This document shows, piece after piece, positions 44,501 through 54,100 of a DNA stretch of 64,000 nucleotides. The translations under genes and the position numbers were made by a program. The notes beneath the pieces were generated by a model. It did not search any database. It saw nothing but the letters and a program-made list of their open reading frames with translations, and was not told the DNA's origin. Position 1 is the first letter of the stretch; each line of letters begins with the position of its first letter. This DNA is from Paenibacillus sp. FSL H8-0048 (lineage in GTDB: Bacteria > Bacillota > Bacilli > Paenibacillales > Paenibacillaceae), in contig NZ_JBBODF010000001.1 of assembly GCF_038002825.1 (NCBI RefSeq), forward strand, positions 2,852,001 to 2,916,000, read 5' to 3'.

Positions 44501-46319
44501 TTTCCTGGACTCTTTCCATGGCACTCAAGGTGTACCGCTTTTTTTCTTTTTCTGTAAGCTCATTCGGACTTAATACTTTTTTGCTTGGCGGGACAAGTGT
44601 ATGCTCGCCGAAGAAGAACCAGGAATTATCCATGTTCATGATTCCCTGTGAAACCAGAAGGTTTAATTTAGTCCTCAGATCAGGCACATCCTGTACAATC
44701 AATGCTATCCGAAAAGGATAGTCTCCTCTACCCGTGTTGGCGGTATAGCAAATATCCTGTATGGGCAACGATTCATTTCTGCTCACAAACTGGATATACT
44801 TCTTCAATGTATGCTCAAGCCCCGCCTTAGTTTTGGCTGAGAGCTTCAGCAATCCGGGTGCTGAGGTTATATCCTGATCGTGCCGGACAGGCGGAGGTGC
44901 CTCTTCCAATACCAGATGGCAATTTGTTCCGCTGAATCCGAACGAACTAACCCCGGCCCGCCGCGGCTTGCCGTTACTGTCCCAGCTGCTCGCGGAATCA
45001 TTGACAAAAACAGGACTTTCACAAAATTGGATGAATTGATTGGGATATTGAAAGTTCAGACTGGGGGGAATCATCCCGTTTTTCAGAGACATCACAACTT
45101 TAATCAAGGAAGCCATTCCGGAAGCGCCCACAAGATGACCGATATTGGTTTTGACTGAGCCTATTCCGCAAAACTGTTTCTTTTCGGTGTATCTGCGAAA
45201 AGCATTAGTTATCCCCTTAATTTCTATGGGATCGCCTAAGACTGTACCCGTGCCATGTGTTTCAATGTATCCGATAGTATCCGGTTCTACCTTGGCCTCT
45301 TGCCAGGCATCAATAATCAGTTTTTCCTGTGCTTCCGCATTAGGAGCCGTGATTCCGTTCGATGCACCATCGTTATTAACGGCCCCTCCTTTGATCACAG
45401 CATAAATATGATCCCCATCATCAATCGCTTTGCTTAAAGGCTTCAACAGAACTGCCGAGGAGCCTTCCCCCCATACGGTGCCGTTGGCTGCATTGTCAAA
45501 CGTTCTTACAATACCGTCATTCGACTCAACCATATCCATCTGGCTGGCTTGAGCCTTAAACCCGGGGAATATTGAGATATGGATGCCCCCGGCAATCGCC
45601 AGCTCACACTTCTTATCATTTATAGCCTGGCATGCCTGATGTACAGCAACCAAGCCGGAAGAACATGCCGTATCTATAACCATGCTTGGACCTTGAAAAT
45701 TGTAAATGTACGAAATCCTGCTGGCGAGAATACCCGCCCAGGAACCTGTAAGATGCATCTGATGATGTTCAGTTACATATTTGTAATGTGAGGTATTTGT
45801 ATGGTCCTTTCCTACATATACTCCAACCTTTCCCCCGTACAGCTTATTTCCTCCATAACCCGAGTCCTCGATAGCCAGCATTGCAGTTTCGAGAAAGACA
45901 CGCTGCAGGGGGTCCATGAATTCGGCCTCTTTAGGAGGAATCCGAAAGAAATCCGCATCAAACTTATCAATTTCATTTAAGTACCCGCCCAAGATATAAA
46001 TATCTTGTAAATCCGCTTCATTAGTAGCCAGGATCCCATTGAGCAGTTGGGCATGATAAGAATTCATCAGCAGCTGATTGGCGTCGTTCTGTCTTTCATT
46101 TGGAAGTTCGCCGATACATGCTTTACCCTGCAGAAGATTATCCCAATACTCGTCAATATCAGCAGCTCCCGGAAATTTTCCGGATATTCCGATAATGGCA
46201 ATATCTTGCTTGGTCTGAGGAGTGCTTTTTGCTATTTCCATGAGCAGTTCCTTGGCAATGTGCTGAGGCAGCTTTTCATCCGCAACTTGCTGCAATACAT
46301 AGTTTTTGACCTTCTGCAT
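41499..46319 (-). CDS. Trans-AT PKS module KS-DH-KR-ACP (atypical DH)
   Basis: A 1606-residue module. An N-terminal helical stretch (about 1-36) looks like a docking element. KS has Cys219 (TACSSGL), ETHGTGT and KTNIGHL. DH (about 665-930) keeps His708 and Asp875 (MMDCAVN), but the HxxxGxxxxP motif reads HKVMNMHVVP: Asn712 replaces Gly. KR (about 1190-1400) has GGAGGIG and DYTAAN; HTAGVAGKG has Lys where B-type KRs have Asp. ACP Ser is 1523 (GGDSI). A helical tail with GNTSIAEGIALLS ends the protein. The start overlaps the preceding stop as TAATG; GGGAGG is ten bases upstream. DH activity is uncertain. Confidence 0.94.
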   Translation of the reverse strand: MQKVKNYVLQQVADEKLPQHIAKELLMEIAKSTPQTKQDIAIIGISGKFPGAADIDEYWDNLLQGKACIGELPNERQNDANQLLMNSYHAQLLNGILATNEADLQDIYILGGYLNEIDKFDADFFRIPPKEAEFMDPLQRVFLETAMLAIEDSGYGGNKLYGGKVGVYVGKDHTNTSHYKYVTEHHQMHLTGSWAGILASRISYIYNFQGPSMVIDTACSSGLVAVHQACQAINDKKCELAIAGGIHISIFPGFKAQASQMDMVESNDGIVRTFDNAANGTVWGEGSSAVLLKPLSKAIDDGDHIYAVIKGGAVNNDGASNGITAPNAEAQEKLIIDAWQEAKVEPDTIGYIETHGTGTVLGDPIEIKGITNAFRRYTEKKQFCGIGSVKTNIGHLVGASGMASLIKVVMSLKNGMIPPSLNFQYPNQFIQFCESPVFVNDSASSWDSNGKPRRAGVSSFGFSGTNCHLVLEEAPPPVRHDQDITSAPGLLKLSAKTKAGLEHTLKKYIQFVSRNESLPIQDICYTANTGRGDYPFRIALIVQDVPDLRTKLNLLVSQGIMNMDNSWFFFGEHTLVPPSKKVLSPNELTEKEKKRYTLSAMERVQEIHSNTHAADTALTELCRLYIKGAEVEWEALYAGSRRNRVSLPPYPLERLRYWASPNVVEFHGYALEHKKEHPLVHRRVTELPDRDVYETRFSVGEHWVLSDHKVMNMHVVPGTTYLEMFKRIFDKYYKDAVLELSEVTFIRPLAVHSGEEKTVLIIVEKGTGQLNFTIVSKMDNEENDSSWITHVQGSASASHTSQGKTYSIEEIIRNCGQGQYQSAFTNVNGPFEFGPRWFNSGTVYLGTEEIIAEMNLPIEFKEDLNQYYIHPAMMDCAVNVISQSVGEGIFLPLMYKRITVFGPMPPRFFSYVQKRNADNKETISFDIELLDEYGNCFMEIADYTIKRVSEKEFKRAAFTNKTSGGFAMQWYSSPLGEISASDVYGKFLVFKDPSGWADKLVMGLRKSGIDVIEVESGEGYQQLNHQKYTICEDNDYSELFHELKPYKIQKIIHAMSISKQADISSLDELKYSQRMGVYSVFNIARSLSVHGYNYNTDLITLSDYVNLVDGKEEVIKPHNAPLFGLSKVVGQENEHITCKNIDIDWQSSIDLIIAEIMHGTAACTAYRHNQRYLQEMRRVSLNPIGREAQYHTEGVYVISGGAGGIGFEIGKHITAQHQAEIALIGRTELPKRNLWKEILYKNEDLHCCAIIKRLTQLEQAGAKYIYYKADISNGPELEEVLNKIRSNQGPLKGIIHTAGVAGKGLIYAKDTAIFDEVISPKVYGTWLLGHLTRNDELDFFTLFSSVSSLLGGVGQSDYTAANSYLDSYAMYRNHTGLPGTSISWPLWKGVGMAAEHSVSDENQIFLAMSAEEAMAVFEDVQSADVTNILPGSINFEYMSSLPEESLSSFSLSEDLRREAEQRITQDRKNIAASKEGRLDVNVIGLENPEKQMIESRLAIIWGNVLGLEEIQVYQTFYNMGGDSILAMQLLREIDKVYPQILSISDIFTYSTIVEMSDYIREKTGIELEIQTDEEQLLHLLETIESGNTSIAEGIALLSAKRGNQDE

Positions 46320-49300
46320 TAATGCTGACCCTCCCGTTCCATTCTTTTGCTTGCCTGGTTTACATCAATCTCTCCCTTTACAAGCCGGTCCAGAATATCA
46401 TCAATATCCGCGCCGATCTCCCACTCTTCCTCCCTGCTAGAGTCAGAGTGACTAAGTTGCTTGCGATCAATAAATTCAGCCAAACTTATAATAGTAGGGA
46501 AAGTAAATATATCAGCGATATCAACGACTTCACCGAACGACTTCACTATTTCTTTCAATAGCCCCGTCGCCAGTATAGAGTCTCCTCCCAAGTCATAAAA
46601 GTTATCATATATATTTATTTCATTCAGTCCGAGCATTTGCATCCAGATTTCTCCCAATGTCTGTTCTGTATGATTAAAATCGTCTTCTGCTCTTCCGGTC
46701 AGCAGCAGCTTGGGCTTCATCCCCTGGGGTTGGGACGGCAATTTGTCAGATGCTCTGCTCACTCTTTTGAACGGTTTCAGCCGTGATTTAATAGTGTCGG
46801 ATACATTCAAAAAGCTATGATCCCAATCTGCCTGAGTTAAGAATGCTTCGTTTAATACACCAGGCAGTACTTGTGCTGCCCGGGATTGTAAGATATGTTC
46901 AAACGCTTGGATCCCCATATGATTGGAAATTGATCTGAAAATAGTCCTATCATCCGAAAGACCATAATCAAATGCTATACCCGTCTCGCTCCAGGCAGGC
47001 CAGTTAATCGAAACTGTATGTTGGCCCTTGCTGTTTCTGTACCATGAATAGGTATCCATAAATGCATTCGCTGCCGTATAGTCACTCTGGCCTGGGCCTC
47101 CCAAAATTGATGTAACCGAAGAGAACATTACAAAAAAATCCATGTTCTCTTTGGAGGTAACCCGGTCCAGATTGTAAGTGCCTTGTATTTTCGCGGCCAT
47201 AACCTCTTTAAATGTGTCTTCATTTTTCCTGAATATAAATCCGTCACCGGCTATGCCTGCGCAGTGAATAACTCCGTTAACTTTACCGTGCTTCAGTATA
47301 ATCTGCTCATATACTTTTCTCAGACTGTCAAAATCCGATACATCTACTGTGTAAGCATCAATCTGCGTTCCGCTTTCTTCAATTGCCTTAAGAGATTCCA
47401 ACTTTTGGGATAGCTTATCATGGTGGTCACCACTGCCAATCAGCAAGTCCCATTTCTGTCTTTCCGGCAATGGCGTTCTGCTGAGGACGCATATATTGAC
47501 ATTATCTTTGGAAGCCAGGAATTTTATCATTTCCATTCCTAATCCTCCTGTGCCTCCAGTGATGATATACACGCCTTGATTGCTTATCGGGATGCGAGAT
47601 TCATCTGCAGCTATGAAATCTTTGATTTCCATCAGAGGCACATAACGCTGACCGGCACGATAAGATACCCGCTTATTGTCGCTACGGTTCAACTCCAGCC
47701 ATATATCCCATATATCGGTACCTTCTTCAATATCAATTCCTTTGCAATATATGTTATCGTATTCCTGTCCAATAACTTGGCACAGCCCGAATAAAGCCGC
47801 GCTATGCGGATTATATTTCTGCTCTTTACCTGTAACGCGATAGGCGTAATCGGAAACAACGTACATACTTATATTCTTAATTTTCTGGGCAATGAGGGCC
47901 TTAGTAAGATAGAACAAACTAATTACACCCTTTTTCAACGCTTCATCCATACTCTTCTGATTATCGTCCCAGATGCTGTCATCCAGTGAATGCAGGTGGA
48001 TTATACGTTCAATAGAACCTCTGTGCTGGCATGCCTCCAGCAATCTTGTGTAATCTTCTTGGGTGCTGCGGATGGTAAAATGATTATTGCATTCAACATA
48101 GCTCTCACCTGCCTGAACTTCAATAAAATCCATTCCTTGTTTTTTGAATTCATCGCTTATTCTGCCGCTTGCTCCCTCACTCCCTTTAAAGAGAATCGTT
48201 ACTCCCTTTACCGGTTCATGCTGTCTGTTCACGGTCTCATTCTCATTCTCAAGCGGGGACCAGATCATTTCATAATATTGCAGTTCTGTTTGCTTTTTCT
48301 CCAGCTGCTGCAAGTGAGTATTGGCTTTCTTTATGGTATAGCCTTCAATTTCTGCGATCGGATCGAACTCAGCATCAAATAGCGTAACATTATACGTTCG
48401 GGCTTCTGTGCCAGTGTAGTTGCCCACTTGATGAACATAACTGTAAAAACGCCCGGGGATATTCTTGAATACTTTTATTCTTTTGTAACCAAAGGGAAGA
48501 TAAAGTCCTTCTCCGATACTGTTTATAGCTAAATTCACCGCACAATCCATTAGAGATGGATGGAGGTTAAATACTTGCAGATCCTCATTATAAATTTCAG
48601 GGAGCTCCAAATAGGCCAGCGCCTCATTAGCACCTTGGAACATTTCCACTATAGTCTTCCATCTGGGCCCCGTCGTGATCGCTTCTTCTTCCTGGGATTG
48701 ATTAAAAATCAAGCCGGGCTGGTCTTTAAAACGATTCCACAAACTTTCCATATGGTCATTAGCTTGCTTCTTTGGAGGCTCCGTAAATATGATGCTGCCC
48801 ACCGCATGCTTGGTCCAATCTCCGTCACCATCTGTTGCTGACTTGCTGGCAATGACAAATTCCGGGATTTCCGAAGTTGTCACACAAATGTGAACGGTTT
48901 TCGTTTTCCCTTCCTCTACGATCATTGGAGTCAAAAATGAAACATTGCCAAGCTTAAATGAATGTTCGGGATAACTCTCATAACAAATATTGACCATCAT
49001 GTCGAGATAAGCGGTTCCGGGTAAAACACATCTTCCCATAACTCTGTGCTCACTCAGTATCCAGTTTTTTTCTGGACTGAGCTCAAATATGTACACATCT
49101 TCATTCACTGATCTTATGAGTTTTTTACCAGCCAGCGGATGCAGCTCCCGGCCGTCAGTGACCGGACCCAGATTAATCCAGCAACGGCTTGGCATAAATG
49201 GATAAACAGGGAGGCTGATCCTGTGGTATTGACAGGGTTCATACATATCGCTCCAATTGACATCCGCACCTGCAATATATAAACCGCATAACTCCTTTAA

Positions 49301-51136
49301 CTTATCCTCCACAGCAGTGCCAGTCACACCGGCCACTTCAAGTGTAAGGTTGCGGCATATGCCTGTAATCCGATTGAACTCTTCCTCCGACAATTCTTCC
49401 GCTTCGGTCCTGTGCTTATGACTGGAGATAAGATGATGCCCACCGTAATATACCCCATCACTTCCGCTGCCGTTCATACTCTGATTCAACAACAAATGTA
49501 ACCGGGAGCGCAGATCATCTAAAGTTGTGAACAGTATAGCTGCACGATAAGTGTAGTGGCCTCGTCCGGTATTGGCGGTGTAGCATAAATTATCCAGGTG
49601 GATATCGCCGGCCTTAGACGTAAATCTGCAATACTCTTCCATCAAATCATGCAAACTCTCTCTTGTTTTCGCTGATAAGGTTAAAATTCTCAACTTATCC
49701 TGTACGGGTTCAGACCCTTCCGTGACTGAAGCGGGGGCTTCTTCCAGAATCACGTGACTGTTTGTGCCACTCAGGCCAAAAGAACTTACACCGCATCTTC
49801 TTGGTGAGCCCTCACATTCCCATTCCCGCAAAATATCATTTACAAATACCGGAGAATCACTAAAATCTATTTTGGAATTGGGTCTTGTAAAATGCAGGCT
49901 GGGTGGCAGCTTCTTATACTTCAATGCCAATACCGCTTTAATCAGCCCGGCAATTCCCGCCGCATGATCCAAATGCCCGATATTGGATTTCACCGAACTT
50001 ACCGCACAAAATTGTTTTTTACCGGTGTATTCCCTGAAGGCCATATCTATACCGTCTATCTCCAGCGGGTCGCCAAGCCGGGTTCCCGTGCCATGGGCTT
50101 CAATATAAGTGATGGTCTCCGGATCTATCTTCGCCTGCTCCCAGGCTTCTATCAGCAGATCCTTTTGAGCCAGTGGATTAGGAGCTGTAATCCCAATGGA
50201 GTTCCCGTCCTGATTAATCGCCGATCCTTTAATGACTGCATATATATTATCTTTATCTTGTATGGCCTTGTTAAGCGGCTTAAGAAGAATAACCCCTACT
50301 CCTTCTCCAAGCCCGGTTCCTTCCGAGGAAAAGTCGAATGTTCTCGCTCTGCCATCGGGAGATTCGATATTGATATCAACCGGACCGCTTTTTTCCGTTG
50401 TTAGAGGCAAAAGACTCAACTTGATTCCCCCAGCCAGAGCCATATCGCAATCATTGTTTCGAATCGCCTGGCAAGCCAGATGTACTGCAAGGAGGGCTGA
50501 TGAACAAGCAGTGTCTACAAGCATACTCGGCCCCTTTAAGTCCAATAAATAGGCCAGCCTTGCCGCAATCATAGATTTAATATTTCCAACAAAAGAAAGA
50601 TTCATATCCTCACTCTTGCATAGCTGAAGAAAAGCTTTGTAATCGTCGCCTGAATCAGAGCTGTTACCCAAATATATTCCTGTCCGGGTTCCAGAGAGTT
50701 TATTTCCCCCATAACCTCCATCCTCGATCGCATGATAGGCCGCTTGTAGAAATAATCGCTGGTTCGGGTCCATAACACTTGCTTCCCGGGGAGATATCTT
50801 AAAAAAGGAGTAATCAAACTTATCAATGTCGTCTATATACCCTTTTTTTGCGTAGTCTGGATGATCTGTATCTTGAATATATTTCAAGAAGTCATCCAGA
50901 TCTGCTTTTCGCCTTGCTGGCAATTCCCTGATCCCATCTTTGCCTTCTGCTATCAGATTCCAAAATTCTTCAAGGTTACTGCTCTCGGCAAACCTGCCAG
51001 AAACGCCTATAATGGCAACTTCAGTATTCTCATTCTGGTTTCTCTGCTTCAGCAATTTAATCAGTTGAACGGCAGATGGTTTACTGATATTGTTTTGAGC
51101 CGTATTTTCAATAATCAGCTTAATAATCTCTTCCAC
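46319..51136 (-). CDS. Trans-AT PKS module KS-DH-KR-ACP
   Basis: A 1605-residue module. KS has Cys211 (TACSSAL), EAHGTGT and KSNIGHLD. DH has the full motif HRVMGRCVLP with His697 and Asp864 (LMDCAVN). KR (about 1185-1400) has GGTGGLG and DYTAAN; HCAGIAGDG keeps the Asp of B-type KRs, which fits dehydration by the DH. ACP Ser is 1520 (GGDSI). Expected output is an alpha,beta-olefin. GTG at 51136 is the start, fixed by GGAGG (51143-51147) six bases upstream, and overlaps the upstream gene by 17 bases. N- and C-terminal helical stretches (MEEIIKLIIENTAQ; ILDRLVKGEIDVNQASK) look like docking elements to the neighbouring synthases. Confidence 0.95.
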   Translation of the reverse strand: MEEIIKLIIENTAQNNISKPSAVQLIKLLKQRNQNENTEVAIIGVSGRFAESSNLEEFWNLIAEGKDGIRELPARRKADLDDFLKYIQDTDHPDYAKKGYIDDIDKFDYSFFKISPREASVMDPNQRLFLQAAYHAIEDGGYGGNKLSGTRTGIYLGNSSDSGDDYKAFLQLCKSEDMNLSFVGNIKSMIAARLAYLLDLKGPSMLVDTACSSALLAVHLACQAIRNNDCDMALAGGIKLSLLPLTTEKSGPVDINIESPDGRARTFDFSSEGTGLGEGVGVILLKPLNKAIQDKDNIYAVIKGSAINQDGNSIGITAPNPLAQKDLLIEAWEQAKIDPETITYIEAHGTGTRLGDPLEIDGIDMAFREYTGKKQFCAVSSVKSNIGHLDHAAGIAGLIKAVLALKYKKLPPSLHFTRPNSKIDFSDSPVFVNDILREWECEGSPRRCGVSSFGLSGTNSHVILEEAPASVTEGSEPVQDKLRILTLSAKTRESLHDLMEEYCRFTSKAGDIHLDNLCYTANTGRGHYTYRAAILFTTLDDLRSRLHLLLNQSMNGSGSDGVYYGGHHLISSHKHRTEAEELSEEEFNRITGICRNLTLEVAGVTGTAVEDKLKELCGLYIAGADVNWSDMYEPCQYHRISLPVYPFMPSRCWINLGPVTDGRELHPLAGKKLIRSVNEDVYIFELSPEKNWILSEHRVMGRCVLPGTAYLDMMVNICYESYPEHSFKLGNVSFLTPMIVEEGKTKTVHICVTTSEIPEFVIASKSATDGDGDWTKHAVGSIIFTEPPKKQANDHMESLWNRFKDQPGLIFNQSQEEEAITTGPRWKTIVEMFQGANEALAYLELPEIYNEDLQVFNLHPSLMDCAVNLAINSIGEGLYLPFGYKRIKVFKNIPGRFYSYVHQVGNYTGTEARTYNVTLFDAEFDPIAEIEGYTIKKANTHLQQLEKKQTELQYYEMIWSPLENENETVNRQHEPVKGVTILFKGSEGASGRISDEFKKQGMDFIEVQAGESYVECNNHFTIRSTQEDYTRLLEACQHRGSIERIIHLHSLDDSIWDDNQKSMDEALKKGVISLFYLTKALIAQKIKNISMYVVSDYAYRVTGKEQKYNPHSAALFGLCQVIGQEYDNIYCKGIDIEEGTDIWDIWLELNRSDNKRVSYRAGQRYVPLMEIKDFIAADESRIPISNQGVYIITGGTGGLGMEMIKFLASKDNVNICVLSRTPLPERQKWDLLIGSGDHHDKLSQKLESLKAIEESGTQIDAYTVDVSDFDSLRKVYEQIILKHGKVNGVIHCAGIAGDGFIFRKNEDTFKEVMAAKIQGTYNLDRVTSKENMDFFVMFSSVTSILGGPGQSDYTAANAFMDTYSWYRNSKGQHTVSINWPAWSETGIAFDYGLSDDRTIFRSISNHMGIQAFEHILQSRAAQVLPGVLNEAFLTQADWDHSFLNVSDTIKSRLKPFKRVSRASDKLPSQPQGMKPKLLLTGRAEDDFNHTEQTLGEIWMQMLGLNEINIYDNFYDLGGDSILATGLLKEIVKSFGEVVDIADIFTFPTIISLAEFIDRKQLSHSDSSREEEWEIGADIDDILDRLVKGEIDVNQASKRMEREGQH

Positions 51137-54100
51137 GTTTTACCTCCATATTCAATATTCCTTGAACAATATCATCCGTAGATATATCCTCTGCTGCACC
51201 CAGTTCAAGCCACTTCATGATTTCATCATCCATATTCACATCGGCGATATCCGTTTTTTCCTCCTGTTGCCCTGCAATTCTCTCTAAATGTTTTGCTAAC
51301 TTGAATACGGATGGGTATTTAAAAAGATCAACAATCTTAATGTGATCCGGATACCGCTCGTGAAGGATCGATTGCATTGTTGTCAAAATCAGTGAATTGC
51401 CGCCCAAATCAAAAAAGTTATCATGTATGCCAATCTCATTCATATCAAGCAGTTCACTCCAGAGATTCACCAAATACTTCTCTGTACTACTGGTTGGACT
51501 TGTATACTCACTGCTCATTGCGGGCCTTTGGCTTAGGTCCAGTTCAAGCAGACGTTTTTTCTCGATTTTCCCATTGGGCAGCAGAGGCATACTTTCAATG
51601 GCAATAAAGCGTGCAGGTATCATGTAATCGGGCAGACTCTCTTCCAAAAATGCTTTGATTTCATTTACAGTCAATTGCACCCTCGCCACATAAAAGCATA
51701 ATAATTCAGTGCTATTATTGCGTTCATCTGCGATTGCCGACACTGCATCGACCGCAGGATGCTTCATTAGAGCATTTTCTATTTCACCTGTTTCCACACG
51801 GTAGCCGCGAATTTTGACCATACCATCCTTTCGCCCCAGATATTCTATATTTCCATCCGGCAGGTATTTGCCAACATCGCATGATTTATACATTAGGCTA
51901 TCCGCTTTCCCGGTCAGAAAGGCTTGCCTGCTCTGATCCTCAGCCTTGTAGTAACCGTTAGTAATATTAGCTCCGCACATATAGATTTCCCCCGGAATGC
52001 CTGCAGCACAGAGGTTCATATCCTGATCCAATATAAGGATTTGGTTATTGTTGACCGGCCTGCCGATCGGAATTTTATTCATTGTATCCAGCTTATCCCG
52101 TGGAATCGTATAACTTGATATCCATATGGTGGCTTCGGTAGGTCCGTACATATTCAATATTTCCGCTTTTTTAAAGCAGACTGCTATCTCCTTAGCCATT
52201 TCTGTGCTCCACACTTCACCACCCAGCATTACTTTGCGTACCTTCTCCAGCTTTGCGTTAATGGACGGGCCGCTTTTAAATGCAGCCAGCATTTGATTCA
52301 TTAACGAAGGGACAGAGTGCCATATCGTAATACCTTTATCTTCAAGATAATCTATGAAAGCGCGGCTATCCCTGAGGAGCTTTGGAGACATTAAATGAAG
52401 CTCTGCTCCATTAAGTAAAGCACCAAATATTTCAAATACAGAAATATCAAAACTGATGGAGCTGACCAGCATCATTTTATCTGTCCGGGTTATCCGGTTA
52501 TGAACGGTAGCCCATGTAATAAAATTATCCACATTGGAATGTGTAACCATCACACCTTTGGGCTGTCCGGTAGAACCGGAAGTATACATAATATACATAA
52601 GATCAGCATAGTGATTACTTTGCGGATGATTATCAGGGCTGTGGTCCGCGAGGTCGGCCCTGCTGTACATCCTATCCGTTGGTGAAGCTGGTTCGCTGCC
52701 TGTTACATTAAGGATTGCAAGTTTGTCATTCATACTGAGCGTAAGCGCCTCTTCCAGATGTTCATGTTCCGTTATAATGAACTTTGAACCGCTGTGTTTA
52801 GTCATATAAGCCAGTCTTTGTAAGGGATACGCCGGGTCCAACGGAACATATGCACCGCCAGCCTTAAGAATACCCAATATGCTTGCAATTGCGTGTATGC
52901 TTTTATTCATCAGGACCAGAACAGGCTCGTTTGGACCAACTTGCTCTGACAACAGCAGGCCTGCAATCCGATTAGCATAATGATTGAGCTCTTGATAGGT
53001 TAGGCTGCCTTCCTCGCTTACCAGAGCAATCTGATCAGCATGGAGCTGAACCTGTTGTTCGAATCCTGAATTTAAGGTTAAACCAGGCTTATACTTACCC
53101 GTATGCCCTGCCGAATGACTAAGCAGCAGCTCTTTTTCCTTCGCCCCAAGCATATCAATATCTGCAATCTGAATAGAGGAAGCAGCGACGATTTCCCGGA
53201 TAATATGAATGTAATGCCCCGCCATCTTCTCTATGAAATCTCTGCTGAACAAGTCCGTCGCGTACTCTAAACTCATGGAGATGACACCAGCCTCTTCCAT
53301 TGCTTCGAGCGTCAAATCATACTTTGAGAACTTATGCTCCATTTCAAATTCTGATATTTTTAAATCCGTAATCCCTATAGGCTGTTTTTTCATGTTTTGC
53401 ATAATAAACATCGTGTCAAATAGGGGACTGCGGCTCAGATCTCTTTTCAGAGCAAGCCGGTCTACCAGATCTTCAAATTGACATTCCTGATTACTATAAG
53501 CTTTCATTACGTTTTCTTTTACTTCCAATAGAAAATCTATAAATTTCTTATCCCCTGACGGATAATTTCGCATTGGCAATGAGTTAATAAATACACCCAT
53601 CATGTTCTCTAGCTTGACATGGGATCTTCCTGTAACAGGTGAGCCGATAATAATATCTTGCTGATTCGTATACTTGTACAACAAAACATTGTATGCCGCC
53701 AGCATTACCATATATAAGGTTGAACCGGTCTGTAAGGATAAATCCTTCAGTCCTTCTGCTAACTCCTGATTAATCCTGCAATTCAGCCTGCTTCCCTTGT
53801 AGGTCTGAATTTCGGGGCGATTCTTATCCAGGGGCAGCAACAATTGAGGGAGATTACCGTCGCCAAATATATCCAGCCAATATTTCCTTTGTCTGGATAT
53901 ATCTTCACTTTCAAGTCTGCGGTTATGCCATTCTGCATAATCTTTATACTGCAATTCCGGTTTGTTCACCGGCGCACCAATGTAACCGTCAATAATTTCT
54001 TGAGCCAATATCCCCATCGTTGTTCCATCCGAAACAATATGATGGCAATCCATTACAAAGATATGCTTGCTATCTTCTCTTTTTATCACCATTGCGCGAA

